Of a stretch of 64,000 nucleotides of DNA, positions 8,515 to 17,283 are shown piece by piece. Where the stretch lies: NCBI RefSeq assembly GCF_025947365.1, contig NZ_CP110012.1, positions 1,736,001 through 1,800,000 on the forward strand, written 5' to 3'. Numbering within the stretch: the first letter of the stretch is position 1; every line of letters begins with the position of its first letter. A model generated the notes under the pieces. The model ran no database searches. It had not been told where the DNA came from and saw nothing but the letters and a program-made list of their open reading frames with translations. The position numbers and the translations under genes were made by a program. The DNA comes from Flavobacterium sp. N502540. Lineage in GTDB: Bacteria > Bacteroidota > Bacteroidia > Flavobacteriales > Flavobacteriaceae.

Positions 8515-9256
8515 CTCTAAAGTCTTTACCGGTTAATGAAATAAAAACTTCTTCAAGATTGCGGGCTTCTTCAGTAGAAGCAATTAAGCTTGAAGGGGTA
8601 CCTTGCGCATAAATTCTGCCGCGATCTAAAATGGCAATATGAGTACAGAAGTCTTCCGCTTCTGCCAAATGATGTGACGTATATATAATGGTGGTTCCGT
8701 TTTGATTTAAGAATTTTAAATAGTCTATGATGGCATTTTTCGATTGTACGTCAACGCCAACAGTTGGTTCGTCTAAAAACAAAACTTTGGGATTGTGTAA
8801 AATTCCGGCAATCAGATTGACTCTGCGCTTCATACCGCCTGAGAAAGTCTCAATACGCTTGTCGGCAAATTTTAACAATCCTAAAAGATCTAAGGTTTCA
8901 ATGACCTTGTCTTTTAGGTAATTGCCTTTTAGTCCGTACATGCTTCCGAAATAATGTAAATTTTCTCGGGCTGTCAAAGTAGGATACAATGCGTATTCCT
9001 GAGGGACAACGCCAATAATTTTTTTGATTTTGGAGGAATGATGGGTGTAATTCAGCCCATCGATCGTGAAATGCCCTGAGGTTGGTTTGATCAGCCCGCA
9101 AAGCATGGAGATTAAAGTGGTTTTTCCGGCACCATTAGGTCCCAATAACCCAAAAATCTGTCCTTGATTAATCTCCAGCGAAACGTCGTTCAAAGAATAC
9201 AGATCTGCATTTTTGTACTTTTTCGAAAGGGATTCTATTTTTATTATGGATTGCAA
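8504..9256 (-). CDS. ABC transporter ATP-binding protein
   Basis: A 250-residue ATPase with Walker A GPNGAGKTT (about 39-47), a Q-loop (VPQEYALYP), signature FSGGMKRR, Walker B VLFLDEPT and an H-loop (YTSHH). It resembles the DrrA/CcmA class of drug and lipid exporters. It powers the ABC-2 permease with which it overlaps by 11 bases. The BtrH-like gene ends 7 bases upstream of its start, consistent with one operon. Confidence 0.93.
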   Translation of the reverse strand: MQSIIKIESLSKKYKNADLYSLNDVSLEINQGQIFGLLGPNGAGKTTLISMLCGLIKPTSGHFTIDGLNYTHHSSKIKKIIGVVPQEYALYPTLTARENLHYFGSMYGLKGNYLKDKVIETLDLLGLLKFADKRIETFSGGMKRRVNLIAGILHNPKVLFLDEPTVGVDVQSKNAIIDYLKFLNQNGTTIIYTSHHLAEAEDFCTHIAILDRGRIYAQGTPSSLIASTEEARNLEEVFISLTGKDFRDGI

Positions 9257-9263
9257 AATATTC

Positions 9264-10262
9264 TTAGCTAATAGCTTTTTTTAGTTTTTTGAAAAAGATT
9301 TCTTCACGATTGGCAATGTCCAGAAGTTCATCGGCAATTGTATTGTAGGCATCTTCTTTGGCGCTTCTGTTTTTGTAAATTCTTGAGGCTTCAACGGCAA
9401 AATCACGCCATGAATCACCAATCTGTGTCATTTCTTTTGAAAGGGATTTTAATTCTTCATTGTTTAGAATCACTGAAGCTTCCTGTAAAAAAGCGGCATA
9501 AATAAATCGGAAACCTCCGCCTCCTGTACCTATTTCTTCCTGCATACGAACCATTTGTGCCAAATAGTGATTGGCTTTTTTAGTACCATGTTTTACAGGC
9601 CATTTTCGGATTTGTTTGGAAACAGATTTGATTCCGCGGACACCCACAATAGGCATTGGCGCCAACATATCGCGGCAGGTATTTTTGATTCCTTTTATAA
9701 TAGCACTTTTTAAATCAACGTCTTTCGGAATTTGAATCGGATAGTACATTTGTCCTCTTGGTGCAAAAGCTCCTTTGGCAAAACGCACCTTGTCCAGTTC
9801 GTCATGTGTCAGGGTGGTAACGGTTTCCATTACAGGATCACTCACCAGATAATCGGTTTCGGTTTTTCCGTAAACCACTAAATTGTGTGCGTTAAAATGA
9901 AAGCGGTATTCATCAGGGAAATAACTCAAATGGTACACGCCAACTTGTAATCCGGTTGGAATATTATTTTTTAAATTTTCATCTAAGGCCTTATTGGCAT
10001 TTATTACAGAAGAAAATTTTTGTCTTTTTATTTTTAAGTTTAAACGACTCGCCAGTTTGTTAAAAATCTGTCCGGGCAAAGTTCTGTAACTAATGGCCGG
10101 TGCATGATTGACTTTTATAAACGGCAGGTATACGAAGAAAAGTCCGGAGCCGATACCAAAAACCATTGGTTCACTGATATTCAGTCCGTTGTTTTTTAAC
10201 AAATTCGAAGCTACTCCATTTTCGCAATGGGCAGATTGATGATGTGTAAAATTAGTTTGCAT
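9264..10262 (-). CDS. BtrH N-terminal-domain protein, candidate acyltransferase
   Basis: A 332-residue protein whose start (HHQSAHCENGVASNLLKNNG) has the BtrH-type nucleophile pattern, with Cys13 as candidate active-site residue, then the GIGSGLFFVY segment. The second half is helical and resembles the domain usually fused to BtrH in Bacteroidota. BtrH itself moves an acyl chain from an ACP to the aminoglycoside butirosin. By analogy this enzyme could transfer a polyene from ACP to a hydroxyl, which would be the ester bond joining aryl polyene and dialkylresorcinol in flexirubin. That role is inference. Stop and start overlap its upstream neighbour by one base (TAATG). Confidence 0.8.
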   Translation of the reverse strand: MQTNFTHHQSAHCENGVASNLLKNNGLNISEPMVFGIGSGLFFVYLPFIKVNHAPAISYRTLPGQIFNKLASRLNLKIKRQKFSSVINANKALDENLKNNIPTGLQVGVYHLSYFPDEYRFHFNAHNLVVYGKTETDYLVSDPVMETVTTLTHDELDKVRFAKGAFAPRGQMYYPIQIPKDVDLKSAIIKGIKNTCRDMLAPMPIVGVRGIKSVSKQIRKWPVKHGTKKANHYLAQMVRMQEEIGTGGGGFRFIYAAFLQEASVILNNEELKSLSKEMTQIGDSWRDFAVEASRIYKNRSAKEDAYNTIADELLDIANREEIFFKKLKKAIS

Positions 10263-10666
10263 TACGCGGTTTTAATATTTTTTAATTCAGCTATTGAAAT
10301 TTCAAAAGCATCGGCATATTTCTGTAAAGTAGCATTGCTCAATTTGGCAAAAACAGAGGGTTTAAAATGTCTTTTTACACGCCATTTCCACATTCCAACA
10401 TAACTGGAAAGGATAGTGAGATCCATTTTATTAAGCTCCATATAATAACAAATCGGACTTACTTCACCCGTTTCTACCTGTTGTTTTGCTTCGGCAATTC
10501 GTTCGTTTATGTCATCAATCGAATTGGATAGTGCGATGGTTTTAGGTTCCCAACCTGTACTTAAAGTTGTGGTATAGTCGCCATTTTCATCGGTGGCATA
10601 AAGCAGTTCTTTGAGATTATTTTTGGTTAAATTGCCGTTGTCTTGTGGTACTTTTTCTTTTTCCAT
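10262..10666 (-). CDS. conserved hypothetical protein of the pigment cluster
   Basis: A 134-residue soluble protein with no signal peptide or membrane segment. The C-terminal half has a basic WKWRVKRHFKP segment followed by a helix-turn-helix-like region (FAKLSNATLQKYADAFEISIAELKNI), which is reminiscent of a small HTH but too weak to call a regulator. It is coupled to the BtrH-like gene by a one-base TAATG overlap. It may be a partner of that protein. Function unknown. Confidence 0.7.
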   Translation of the reverse strand: MEKEKVPQDNGNLTKNNLKELLYATDENGDYTTTLSTGWEPKTIALSNSIDDINERIAEAKQQVETGEVSPICYYMELNKMDLTILSSYVGMWKWRVKRHFKPSVFAKLSNATLQKYADAFEISIAELKNIKTA

Positions 10667-10689
10667 GGCCTTTTTATTTTCGGGAGAAG

Positions 10690-11154
10690 TTATGAAATAG
10701 CCGAAATCGTTTGTTGAATGAACAGATTAATTTCGCATTCTAAAAGTAGTTTGTCATCAACTAAACTTTCGCAGCTCATGGTGCATAAAGTATAATCGTC
10801 ACCCGCAAATTTTGAAACTAAATTTGCTTTGGTAATAATAGTGTCATTAACTTTTGGCAGTGCATGTATTTTCAGATTCTTTATAGCACTGATGAAACCA
10901 ATTACATTTACGTTTTCATTTTCTGTTCCGTCATCGTCAAAAAAATATTTTTTGCCTACAATTGAGGAACAGGTTTGTGCGGTGTTTTCGATGAGCCCGG
11001 CTTCAATAAAAATGTTGTTGTCAACAAAAATATTGTCTTCACGGATCAAAAAGGTGGTTTCTACAAAACTGGAATTTATATCCAAAATTAAATCCACCAT
11101 AAGCAATGGTGCTCTGTGGGGTAGGTAGTTTTGTATGTCGACTCCGGTTTTCAT
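10690..11154 (-). CDS. 3-hydroxyacyl-ACP dehydratase (FabZ/ApeP-like), catalytic residues intact
   Basis: A 154-residue single hot-dog dehydratase. LPHRAPLLMVD carries the catalytic His13, and EAGLIENTAQTC on the central helix carries the Glu. It would dehydrate 3-hydroxyacyl-ACP to trans-2-enoyl-ACP; with no enoyl reductase in the cluster the double bonds remain and form the polyene. It lies 10 bases from a second dehydratase-like gene that lacks the His. Heteromeric dehydratases (ApeI/ApeP) are known in aryl-polyene systems, so the two products probably form one complex. Confidence 0.88.
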   Translation of the reverse strand: MKTGVDIQNYLPHRAPLLMVDLILDINSSFVETTFLIREDNIFVDNNIFIEAGLIENTAQTCSSIVGKKYFFDDDGTENENVNVIGFISAIKNLKIHALPKVNDTIITKANLVSKFAGDDYTLCTMSCESLVDDKLLLECEINLFIQQTISAIS

Positions 11155-11164
11155 TCCTATTATA

Positions 11165-11596
11165 TTATTTGGCTAAAACGGTCTTCATTTGTCCGTTCGC
11201 AATTTCTTCATTATTCAGATACGTTACGATGTCTACCAGAGTAATTCCGGCAAACTCCTGTAAAATAGTTATGGTCGATTGAATTGTGTCGTTGACTTTG
11301 GGTAACTTTTTTATTTCAATTTCTTTGATCGATCCAATGTAGCCTGTTGGGGCTGTTTCGTTTTTTAGGAAAAATTGATAGCCTGTGTGCAAAGCCACAG
11401 ATTGCGCCATATGCTCGATTAAACCTGCTTCTAAAAAGGTATCGTTGTCGGAAAAAATATTATCGTTTTCAATTTTTAATCCCGCAACCAATGAGGTCTC
11501 GGTAAACGAATACATTTTATCAACCATAACAAAAGGAAACTTTTGAGGCAATAAATTTTCGACAGCGTTTTTTTCTAAAAGTAAAGTAGTTTCCAT
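11165..11596 (-). CDS. dehydratase-like hot-dog protein lacking the catalytic His
   Basis: A 143-residue hot-dog protein clearly related to the neighbouring dehydratase (shared EAGLIExxAQ and LPKVNDTI segments). The usual LPHRxP motif reads LPQKFP, so Gln replaces the catalytic His, while the helix Glu (EAGLIEHMAQ) is retained. It is probably inactive alone and acts as a partner subunit. The ATG at 11596 overlaps the DarB-like stop by one base (TAATG), which favours it over the TTG two codons upstream. Confidence 0.85.
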   Translation of the reverse strand: METTLLLEKNAVENLLPQKFPFVMVDKMYSFTETSLVAGLKIENDNIFSDNDTFLEAGLIEHMAQSVALHTGYQFFLKNETAPTGYIGSIKEIEIKKLPKVNDTIQSTITILQEFAGITLVDIVTYLNNEEIANGQMKTVLAK

Positions 11597-12729
11597 TAGC
11601 AAACAGTTAAATAAGCATACGCAAAAGAGAATCTTCCGCTTTCAGGGACAGATAATAGAATACGTTCTCCTTTTTTCAAATTTCCTGAATTCATTAATTC
11701 TTCCAAAGCCAAGTAAATAGAGGCAGAACCAACATTGCCAACTCTTGAAAGATTCATGAACCATTTTTCATCGGCCATACCGATTCCTTTTTCACTAAGT
11801 CCTTTTTTTAGTCCTTCCACAAAAAAGTTAGAAGAAACGTGAGGGATAAAATAATCGACATGATCTGATGTGATCTTGTTTTTATCCATAGCCTCTTTCA
11901 TACTTTCTGCTCCTTTGGAAAGAATAAACTCGTCCAGTAATTTTACATCTTGTTTGATGGCAAAAACCGATTCGTTTAACCATTGCTCCGGTGCATAATC
12001 GCTCCAGGCTTTGATTTCGCCATTTTCTAATTTATCACCACCGGCATACATACAGGTTTCTAATTCGTAAGCATACGAAAAGGCTTCCATCCATTCAATT
12101 TTTAATGAGATTGCTCCTTTTGGTTGGTTTTCTAATAAAAACGCTCCTGCACCATCAGATAACATCCATCGTAAAAAATCTTTTTTGAAGGCAATGATGG
12201 GCTGCTCTTCCAAGTTTTTCAAATTGGCAGCTTCGTGGTTGTACATTTGGGCATTGAGCCAGGTCGAAACTTTTTCAGATCCTGTACAAATTGCATTTTT
12301 TGAATTCCCTGATTTTACAGACAGAAAACCAAATTTTAAAGAATTCATACCTGCACAGCAAACTCCTGTTGAAGAATTTAGTTCTACAGATTTGTTTTTC
12401 AATAAACCGTGTACCATCGCAGCATGTGAAGGAAGAAAGATATCAGGTGTTGAGGTTCCGCATGAAAGTACTTCAAGATCCAGTGCTGTAAAGTTTTCAT
12501 CAAACAATTGCAGAATTGCATTTCGTGTTAACTCGGCGTTGTTGTGCGTGCTTTTCCCGGACTTATCTATTGCGTAATAACGAGTTGTGATTTTATTATT
12601 GCGCAAAATAATACGTCTTGCTTTAGAGGCAGCATCATTAATGAGACCCAGATAACTTTCCATCTCATCATTAGAAATGGCTTCATTTGGCAAATACTTT
12701 GCGGCTTTGGTAATATATACTTCAAACAT
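11596..12729 (-). CDS. darB: KAS III family condensing enzyme, DarB-like
   Basis: A 377-residue KAS III protein with a full Cys-His-Asn triad: Cys124 or Cys125 in STGVCCAGMNS, His297 in FIPHVSSN and Asn332 in RVGNVGSAS. In dialkylresorcinol biosynthesis DarB condenses a beta-ketoacyl thioester with an alpha,beta-unsaturated acyl thioester to a cyclohexanedione that DarA aromatises. The DarA homologue is the next gene upstream, 17 bases away, which supports the DarB assignment over a housekeeping FabH. Confidence 0.87.
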   Translation of the reverse strand: MFEVYITKAAKYLPNEAISNDEMESYLGLINDAASKARRIILRNNKITTRYYAIDKSGKSTHNNAELTRNAILQLFDENFTALDLEVLSCGTSTPDIFLPSHAAMVHGLLKNKSVELNSSTGVCCAGMNSLKFGFLSVKSGNSKNAICTGSEKVSTWLNAQMYNHEAANLKNLEEQPIIAFKKDFLRWMLSDGAGAFLLENQPKGAISLKIEWMEAFSYAYELETCMYAGGDKLENGEIKAWSDYAPEQWLNESVFAIKQDVKLLDEFILSKGAESMKEAMDKNKITSDHVDYFIPHVSSNFFVEGLKKGLSEKGIGMADEKWFMNLSRVGNVGSASIYLALEELMNSGNLKKGERILLSVPESGRFSFAYAYLTVC

Positions 12730-12745
12730 AATCTAATTTCGTCTT

Positions 12746-13648
12746 CTAAACTCCTTGATAATATTGAGTTTCTCTTTTTATGGTATTTAACTTAAAGGGG
12801 TAGGTAATAAGGTGCAATATATACACTATTGGCGAGATTAACCATATTGCAAGGAATAAATAAACATTAAATACTTTAAGAAGTGTTTTTCTGTTTTTTT
12901 GATTTTTATAAATCAGATTCGACCACTTATTAAAAATTTTATTTGCCGTTTTATCAACGGTGACCAAATAAGGGCTGATTTTAACAGCATCAATGGCAAC
13001 TAATTTGGGCTGCAAGTTCTGTAATTGATTTTGCTTAAATTCAGAAAGTATCGTTTCCCCAAATTTATCTGACTCCTGAATGTCTTTTTCTGATACTCCC
13101 GGCAGTGGAAAAATACCAAGATATTTTTTCTTTACGCCCGAAAACATCCATTCTACAATCGTAATTACACTGATTAAATTTCCAACACGATCTACTAAAG
13201 CCACATTTCCAACAAGCTGAGCATTGGCTTCTTTTAGTAAAACTTTGATTTTTTCCTGCGCCATAATCCACATATTACGAGAGCCGCTTATGGTGATAAC
13301 AGGTGTGTTGTTTAATATTTTTTTGGCTTCGGTACTTTTCAGAAAAGAGTTAATCGGAATAGAAGGGGATAAATACCAAACCTGGTAGTGAAACAATACC
13401 AGATCGTATTTGGTGTTTAGAATTTCTTCCGGAACCGGTTTTAGTTCGGTTGGAATTTGCAGAAATGATTCAGGAAAAGCGTCGAAAAAAGCGTCTTTAT
13501 TCCATGGAAAAGGAAAAGATTTCTGCAATTGTATTTCGTGAAAAGTTACATTGATCTCTTCTGAATTCAGGAAGGGTTTAGCAATATTTCGTGCAATTGT
13601 TCCCAGTTGTCCAGACTGCGTATAATAAATTACGAGAACATTTTTCAT
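12746..13648 (-). CDS. darA: dialkylresorcinol condensing enzyme DarA
   Basis: A 300-residue protein beginning MKNVLVIYYTQSGQLGTIA, a flavodoxin-like FMN-binding N-terminus, with a hydrophobic C-terminal segment (about residues 255-285) that may associate with the membrane. This matches DarA proteins, which oxidise (aromatise) the DarB product to a 2,5-dialkylresorcinol, the alcohol half of flexirubin. I placed the start at the ATG at 13648 because it begins exactly at the flavodoxin strand; ten more codons are open upstream. It lies directly upstream of the KAS III gene. Confidence 0.88.
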   Translation of the reverse strand: MKNVLVIYYTQSGQLGTIARNIAKPFLNSEEINVTFHEIQLQKSFPFPWNKDAFFDAFPESFLQIPTELKPVPEEILNTKYDLVLFHYQVWYLSPSIPINSFLKSTEAKKILNNTPVITISGSRNMWIMAQEKIKVLLKEANAQLVGNVALVDRVGNLISVITIVEWMFSGVKKKYLGIFPLPGVSEKDIQESDKFGETILSEFKQNQLQNLQPKLVAIDAVKISPYLVTVDKTANKIFNKWSNLIYKNQKNRKTLLKVFNVYLFLAIWLISPIVYILHLITYPFKLNTIKRETQYYQGV

Positions 13649-13967
13649 TGTGGTATACTTGCTTTTGGTTGCGAACAAAAATAGACAAATTTATTTAAAC
13701 GAATTTTCTTGTTTAAATGAATTGTTTTTGGGCCACAGATTTCGCGGATTAAACTGGTTTTCACAGTTTTTTCTTTTCGTAGAATGTCAAAAAGAAAGTG
13801 ATTCCTAAGTGCAAGTAGTTTATATGTAGTGTCTTGTGTTCGGATTTAAACAGTGATACGGTTTTTGTAAATCTTCATTTTTACTTTTGTAGAATAACTT
13901 TTACAAGAGCCCCAAGAAAATAAATCTGTGTAAACCAGTTTAATCCGTGTAATCCGCGGGCTGATTT
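13649..13967. repeat. 319-bp gap with long-range inverted repeat
   Basis: No gene seen. CGGATTAAACTGGTTT at 13745-13760 has a perfect inverted copy at 13932-13947, 171 bases apart, and both arms sit in dispersed-repeat phrases (ATTTCGCGGATTAAACTGG and TTTAATCCGTGTAATCCGCG). The spacer contains ATTTTTACTTTTGTAGAATAAC but no clear promoter for the minus-strand genes. It splits the pigment operon between darA and the acyltransferase. Confidence 0.7.
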
Positions 13968-14846
13968 TTAATGAGCTTTGTTCCAGAAATCGAAATAATT
14001 GAACCATTGCAACGGATATTTTTGCAGAATAGTCTCAACGCTTTGTACATATTCTTTCAGCAGTCCTTTTTCATCACGATGTTTCGAGGCAGCTTCTCTG
14101 GCGTACAAATGATAATGTAAGTTAGGTTCTTTCATTACGTAAACAAAAACAACAGGAACTTTTAATCGTGAAGCAATTAAAAACGGACCCGCTGGGAAAT
14201 TAGCTTCCTTACCCAATAGGTTTTCCGAAAGAGATTTGGTGCCTTCAAAGTAACGATCGCCGGTAAAACAAACCAATTCGTTATTGGCCAAAGCAGCATT
14301 GATCTCAAAAATATGAGACAAATCGTCTTTAATGATGATAAATTTTACGGTAGGTTTTTGTGTAACACTTTCCAGATAGTTTTTTATAGCAGAATGTTCC
14401 AAATCGGTAGTAACCAGATTGATTTGAAAATTAAGATCGATATCACCCAGAAAATGTTCGGCAATTTCAAAATTTCCAACATGAGCACTAATTAAAACAC
14501 CTCCTTTTTTCTCGGCCAGGAGTTTTTTCAGTACCTCAATTCCGTCAAATTCATAAGTGAATCTGTTTCGCATTCCTGCCGAAATGGAAATTTTATCAAT
14601 GATCGTCTGTCCAAAAGTATAGTAACTTCTGAAGACCATTTTTTTAGATTTGAACCAGGAATATTGAAGCCTTTCTTTAAAGTAATAGAAAATGGCTTTG
14701 TTGCTTTTTTTTAAAAACAAAAAGTAATATGAAGCAACAAAATAAAGCAAGACATAAGCAGCCTTAATACCCGCTTTTTGTATTAAAAAAACGAATATTC
14801 TATAGCCTAAAACTGTTCCTTTTGATTTGCCATCCCATTGACTCAT
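13968..14846 (-). CDS. LPLAT-family acyltransferase (LpxL/HtrB-like)
   Basis: A 292-residue protein with an N-terminal membrane segment (about 26-46) and the HxxxxE signature of lysophospholipid or lipid A acyltransferases: His122 in SAHVGNFEIAE, followed by a FTGDRYFEG loop and a KVPVVFVYVM strand. It transfers an acyl chain from ACP or CoA to a lipid hydroxyl at the inner membrane. Homologues are standard members of aryl-polyene clusters, where they are thought to attach the polyene to a lipid or other anchor. Coupled to the ACP gene upstream by a one-base TAATG overlap. Confidence 0.88.
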   Translation of the reverse strand: MSQWDGKSKGTVLGYRIFVFLIQKAGIKAAYVLLYFVASYYFLFLKKSNKAIFYYFKERLQYSWFKSKKMVFRSYYTFGQTIIDKISISAGMRNRFTYEFDGIEVLKKLLAEKKGGVLISAHVGNFEIAEHFLGDIDLNFQINLVTTDLEHSAIKNYLESVTQKPTVKFIIIKDDLSHIFEINAALANNELVCFTGDRYFEGTKSLSENLLGKEANFPAGPFLIASRLKVPVVFVYVMKEPNLHYHLYAREAASKHRDEKGLLKEYVQSVETILQKYPLQWFNYFDFWNKAH

Positions 14847-15100
14847 TAAACAGCTTTAGCTTTTAGTTTGGTTTCAATAAGGTCATAAAAATTCTGAAAA
14901 GTAGCAATTCCAACAAAATCAGCTTCTACCAGTTTTACACCAAAGTTAGATTCGATCGAGACTACTAAGTCTACATAATCTAAACTATCTAATCCAAGTG
15001 TCTCTTTTAAATTAGCATCCGGTTCGATATCATCATTGTCTACTTCAAATTCATCAACCAAAAAACCATTAATTCTTGCTATAATCTCTTCTTTATTCAT
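14846..15100 (-). CDS. acyl carrier protein (second cluster ACP)
   Basis: An 84-residue acidic carrier protein; phosphopantetheine site Ser39 in LGLDSLDYVDLV. The sequence around the site differs from the ACP at 4572 (DSID) and from housekeeping AcpP, so it likely serves another set of partners. It overlaps the KS gene upstream by 8 bases and the acyltransferase downstream by one base, so KS, ACP and acyltransferase are a tightly coupled trio. Confidence 0.93.
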   Translation of the reverse strand: MNKEEIIARINGFLVDEFEVDNDDIEPDANLKETLGLDSLDYVDLVVSIESNFGVKLVEADFVGIATFQNFYDLIETKLKAKAV

Positions 15101-16328
15101 CGTTCAATTTAAACTTTTTAACCACCAACGCAGAGTTGGTTCCTCCGAATCCGAAGGAATTGGACAAAAATATGTCAAATTTTTTGTTTAAAGTAGTTTT
15201 GACCAAATTTAATTTAGCAGCATCTTCGTCAGGATTTTCTAAATTGATGTTTGGAGCAATGAAATCGTGCTGCATCATTAGGATAGAGTAGATTACTTCG
15301 CTTGCTCCTGCCATCCAGCATTCGTGACCTGTCATCGATTTGGTAGAACTTACATATGGATTTCTCTCTCCGAAAACTTCAAAAATGGCTTTAGCTTCAT
15401 TTCCGTCTCCAACAGGAGTTGAGGTTGCATGAGCATTTATATAATCAACATCCGTTGCTTTTAGCTGTGCATCGTCAAGCGCTCGTTGCATGGCTATAGA
15501 CGGCCCCTCAACATTAGGAGTCGAGATGTGCCCGCCGTTTGAAGAGAATCCGTAACCTGCAACTTCGGCAATGATGGTTGCGCCTCTGGCAATAGCCGAT
15601 TCGTAGCTCTCCAGAATTAACGTTGCACCGCCACCACTCGGAATTAATCCGTCGCGGTCTTTGTCGAACGGACGGGAAGCTTTTTCCGGTTCGTTTTCTC
15701 TGGCCGAAAAAACACCCAAACCATCAAAACTGCTCATCGCATATTTATTGATTTCCTGTGCGCCTCCACAGATGATAACGTCCTGAAATCCGCTTTTGAT
15801 TAAAAAATAAGCGAGTCCTATAGAGTGTGATCCGCTGGCACAGGCTGCACTTACAGTAAGATTGATACCGCGAAGTTTAAAAATCGTTGATAAATTCATG
15901 GTTACCGTTGAATTCATCGATTTAAAAATAGCACCTGAACCTATTAAAGCGGTGTCTTTTTTATCTCTGACAATATCAGTAGCTTCAATAACAGCTTTAG
16001 ATACACTGTCGTTTCCGTACATGATTCCCACTTCGCGTTCTTCAAAAAAGGCATCATCTATATTCGCATTTTTCAATGCTTCGATCGTAGCCATATAAGC
16101 ATACTCGGTCTCTTCACCAATGCTCATTCGCTGTCTGCGGGTCAATAAATTTTTTAAATCAGCCTTCGGAACCATTCCCGTCAGGGCCGATTGGAAACCA
16201 AATTCTTTTCTTTCAGAATCAAACTGAATACCTGATTTTCCCTGGTATAAAGATTCCTTTACTTCATCTAAAGAAGTTCCGATACAAGAATAAATTCCCA
16301 TTCCAGTAATTACAACTCTTTTATTCAT
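15093..16328 (-). CDS. beta-ketoacyl-ACP synthase, FabF/FabB-like
   Basis: A 411-residue KAS I/II protein with Cys163 in SAACASGSHS, a first His in NAHATSTPVGD and a second in SMTGHECWMAG, plus the NSFGFGGTNS end. All catalytic residues are present. It is the KS most like primary-metabolism FabF/FabB in the cluster. The 8-base overlap with the second ACP suggests that it loads or extends chains on that carrier. Confidence 0.92.
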   Translation of the reverse strand: MNKRVVITGMGIYSCIGTSLDEVKESLYQGKSGIQFDSERKEFGFQSALTGMVPKADLKNLLTRRQRMSIGEETEYAYMATIEALKNANIDDAFFEEREVGIMYGNDSVSKAVIEATDIVRDKKDTALIGSGAIFKSMNSTVTMNLSTIFKLRGINLTVSAACASGSHSIGLAYFLIKSGFQDVIICGGAQEINKYAMSSFDGLGVFSARENEPEKASRPFDKDRDGLIPSGGGATLILESYESAIARGATIIAEVAGYGFSSNGGHISTPNVEGPSIAMQRALDDAQLKATDVDYINAHATSTPVGDGNEAKAIFEVFGERNPYVSSTKSMTGHECWMAGASEVIYSILMMQHDFIAPNINLENPDEDAAKLNLVKTTLNKKFDIFLSNSFGFGGTNSALVVKKFKLNDE

Positions 16329-16468
16329 GGTGGTATTTCAAAGTATTTTCTATCCTTAAAGTGTGTGTTTTTTTGAAGTTTTTTTAATAAAACTTTGCGA
16401 CTCTGCGTCTTTGTGAGCAATTTTTGACGTTTAAAAAAACTTAAAACAATCTCACAAACATAGGATTA
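16329..16468. repeat. intergenic repeat fragment between FabG and KS genes
   Basis: A 140-bp gap containing AAACTTTGCGACTCTGCGTC and TTTGTGAGC, phrases of the TTTGCG-type dispersed repeat seen at 22.4, 41-44 and 60 kb. No gene, terminator or clear promoter. Confidence 0.45.
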
Positions 16469-17200
16469 TTAAGAATATATTCCTCCATTTATATTGATAA
16501 TCTCTCCTGTAATGTAACTTGATTTTTTTGAAATCAAAAAGCTTACCAAATCTGCAACTTCCTCCGCTTCTCCAAATCGATTAACCGGAATTAGCTTTAA
16601 TAATTCTTTTTCGTCCAGTTCACTGGTCATGTCCGTTTTAATAAAACCGGGTGCAACAGCATTTACAGTAATATTTCGTTTGGCAACTTCCTGAGCCAGT
16701 GCTTTGGTGGCTGCAACAATTGCGCCTTTTGCCGCTGAATAATTCGTTTGTCCGGCTGTTCCTTTTACACCCGAAACGGAAACCATATTAACAATTCGGC
16801 CGTATTTATTGCGCAGCATTTTTTGAATAAAAAACTGTGTAACATTAAAAAATCCGTTTAAACTCGTGTTTACTACACCGTTCCAGTCTTCGGGACTCAT
16901 CCACATAAAAAGACCGTCTTTTGTAATTCCGGCATTGTTTACAATTGCCTCTACAATTGCTTCCGGATTAGCTTCCTGCCATTGTGTTAATGTTTTTTGT
17001 ACGTCTTCAAAATTGGAAACATCAAAACCTAAGATTTCTCCCGTTGCTCCTAGTTTTTGTATTTCCTGAAGTGTTACTTCGGCAGCTGTTTTATTCGAGT
17101 GGTAGTTAATCAGGATATGATAATTTGCATCAACGGCTAATTTTTTACAAATAGCACTTCCAATTCCTCGTGAACCGCCAGTTACTAATACACATTTCAT
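16469..17200 (-). CDS. fabG: 3-oxoacyl-ACP reductase, FabG-type SDR
   Basis: A 243-residue short-chain dehydrogenase. The cofactor loop is TGGSRGIG (7-14), the NNAG motif is at about 88, and the catalytic residues are Ser141/143, Tyr154 and Lys158 (YSAAK). The C-terminus (SSYITGEIININGGIYS) is typical of FabG. It reduces 3-oxoacyl-ACP to 3-hydroxyacyl-ACP, feeding the two dehydratases of this cluster. A separate housekeeping fabG probably lies elsewhere in the genome, so this copy is probably pigment-specific. Confidence 0.9.
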   Translation of the reverse strand: MKCVLVTGGSRGIGSAICKKLAVDANYHILINYHSNKTAAEVTLQEIQKLGATGEILGFDVSNFEDVQKTLTQWQEANPEAIVEAIVNNAGITKDGLFMWMSPEDWNGVVNTSLNGFFNVTQFFIQKMLRNKYGRIVNMVSVSGVKGTAGQTNYSAAKGAIVAATKALAQEVAKRNITVNAVAPGFIKTDMTSELDEKELLKLIPVNRFGEAEEVADLVSFLISKKSSYITGEIININGGIYS

Positions 17201-17283
17201 ATTCAGAATTTATTTTTATTTGTTCAATATAAAATCACTTTTTTTAGCAATTTCATATGCAGAACTTATTTGGTTAATAGGTT

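Noticed and set aside
12185-12577. A 130-codon plus-strand frame
   Set aside because: Antisense to the DarB-like gene; no start signal or recognisable domain.
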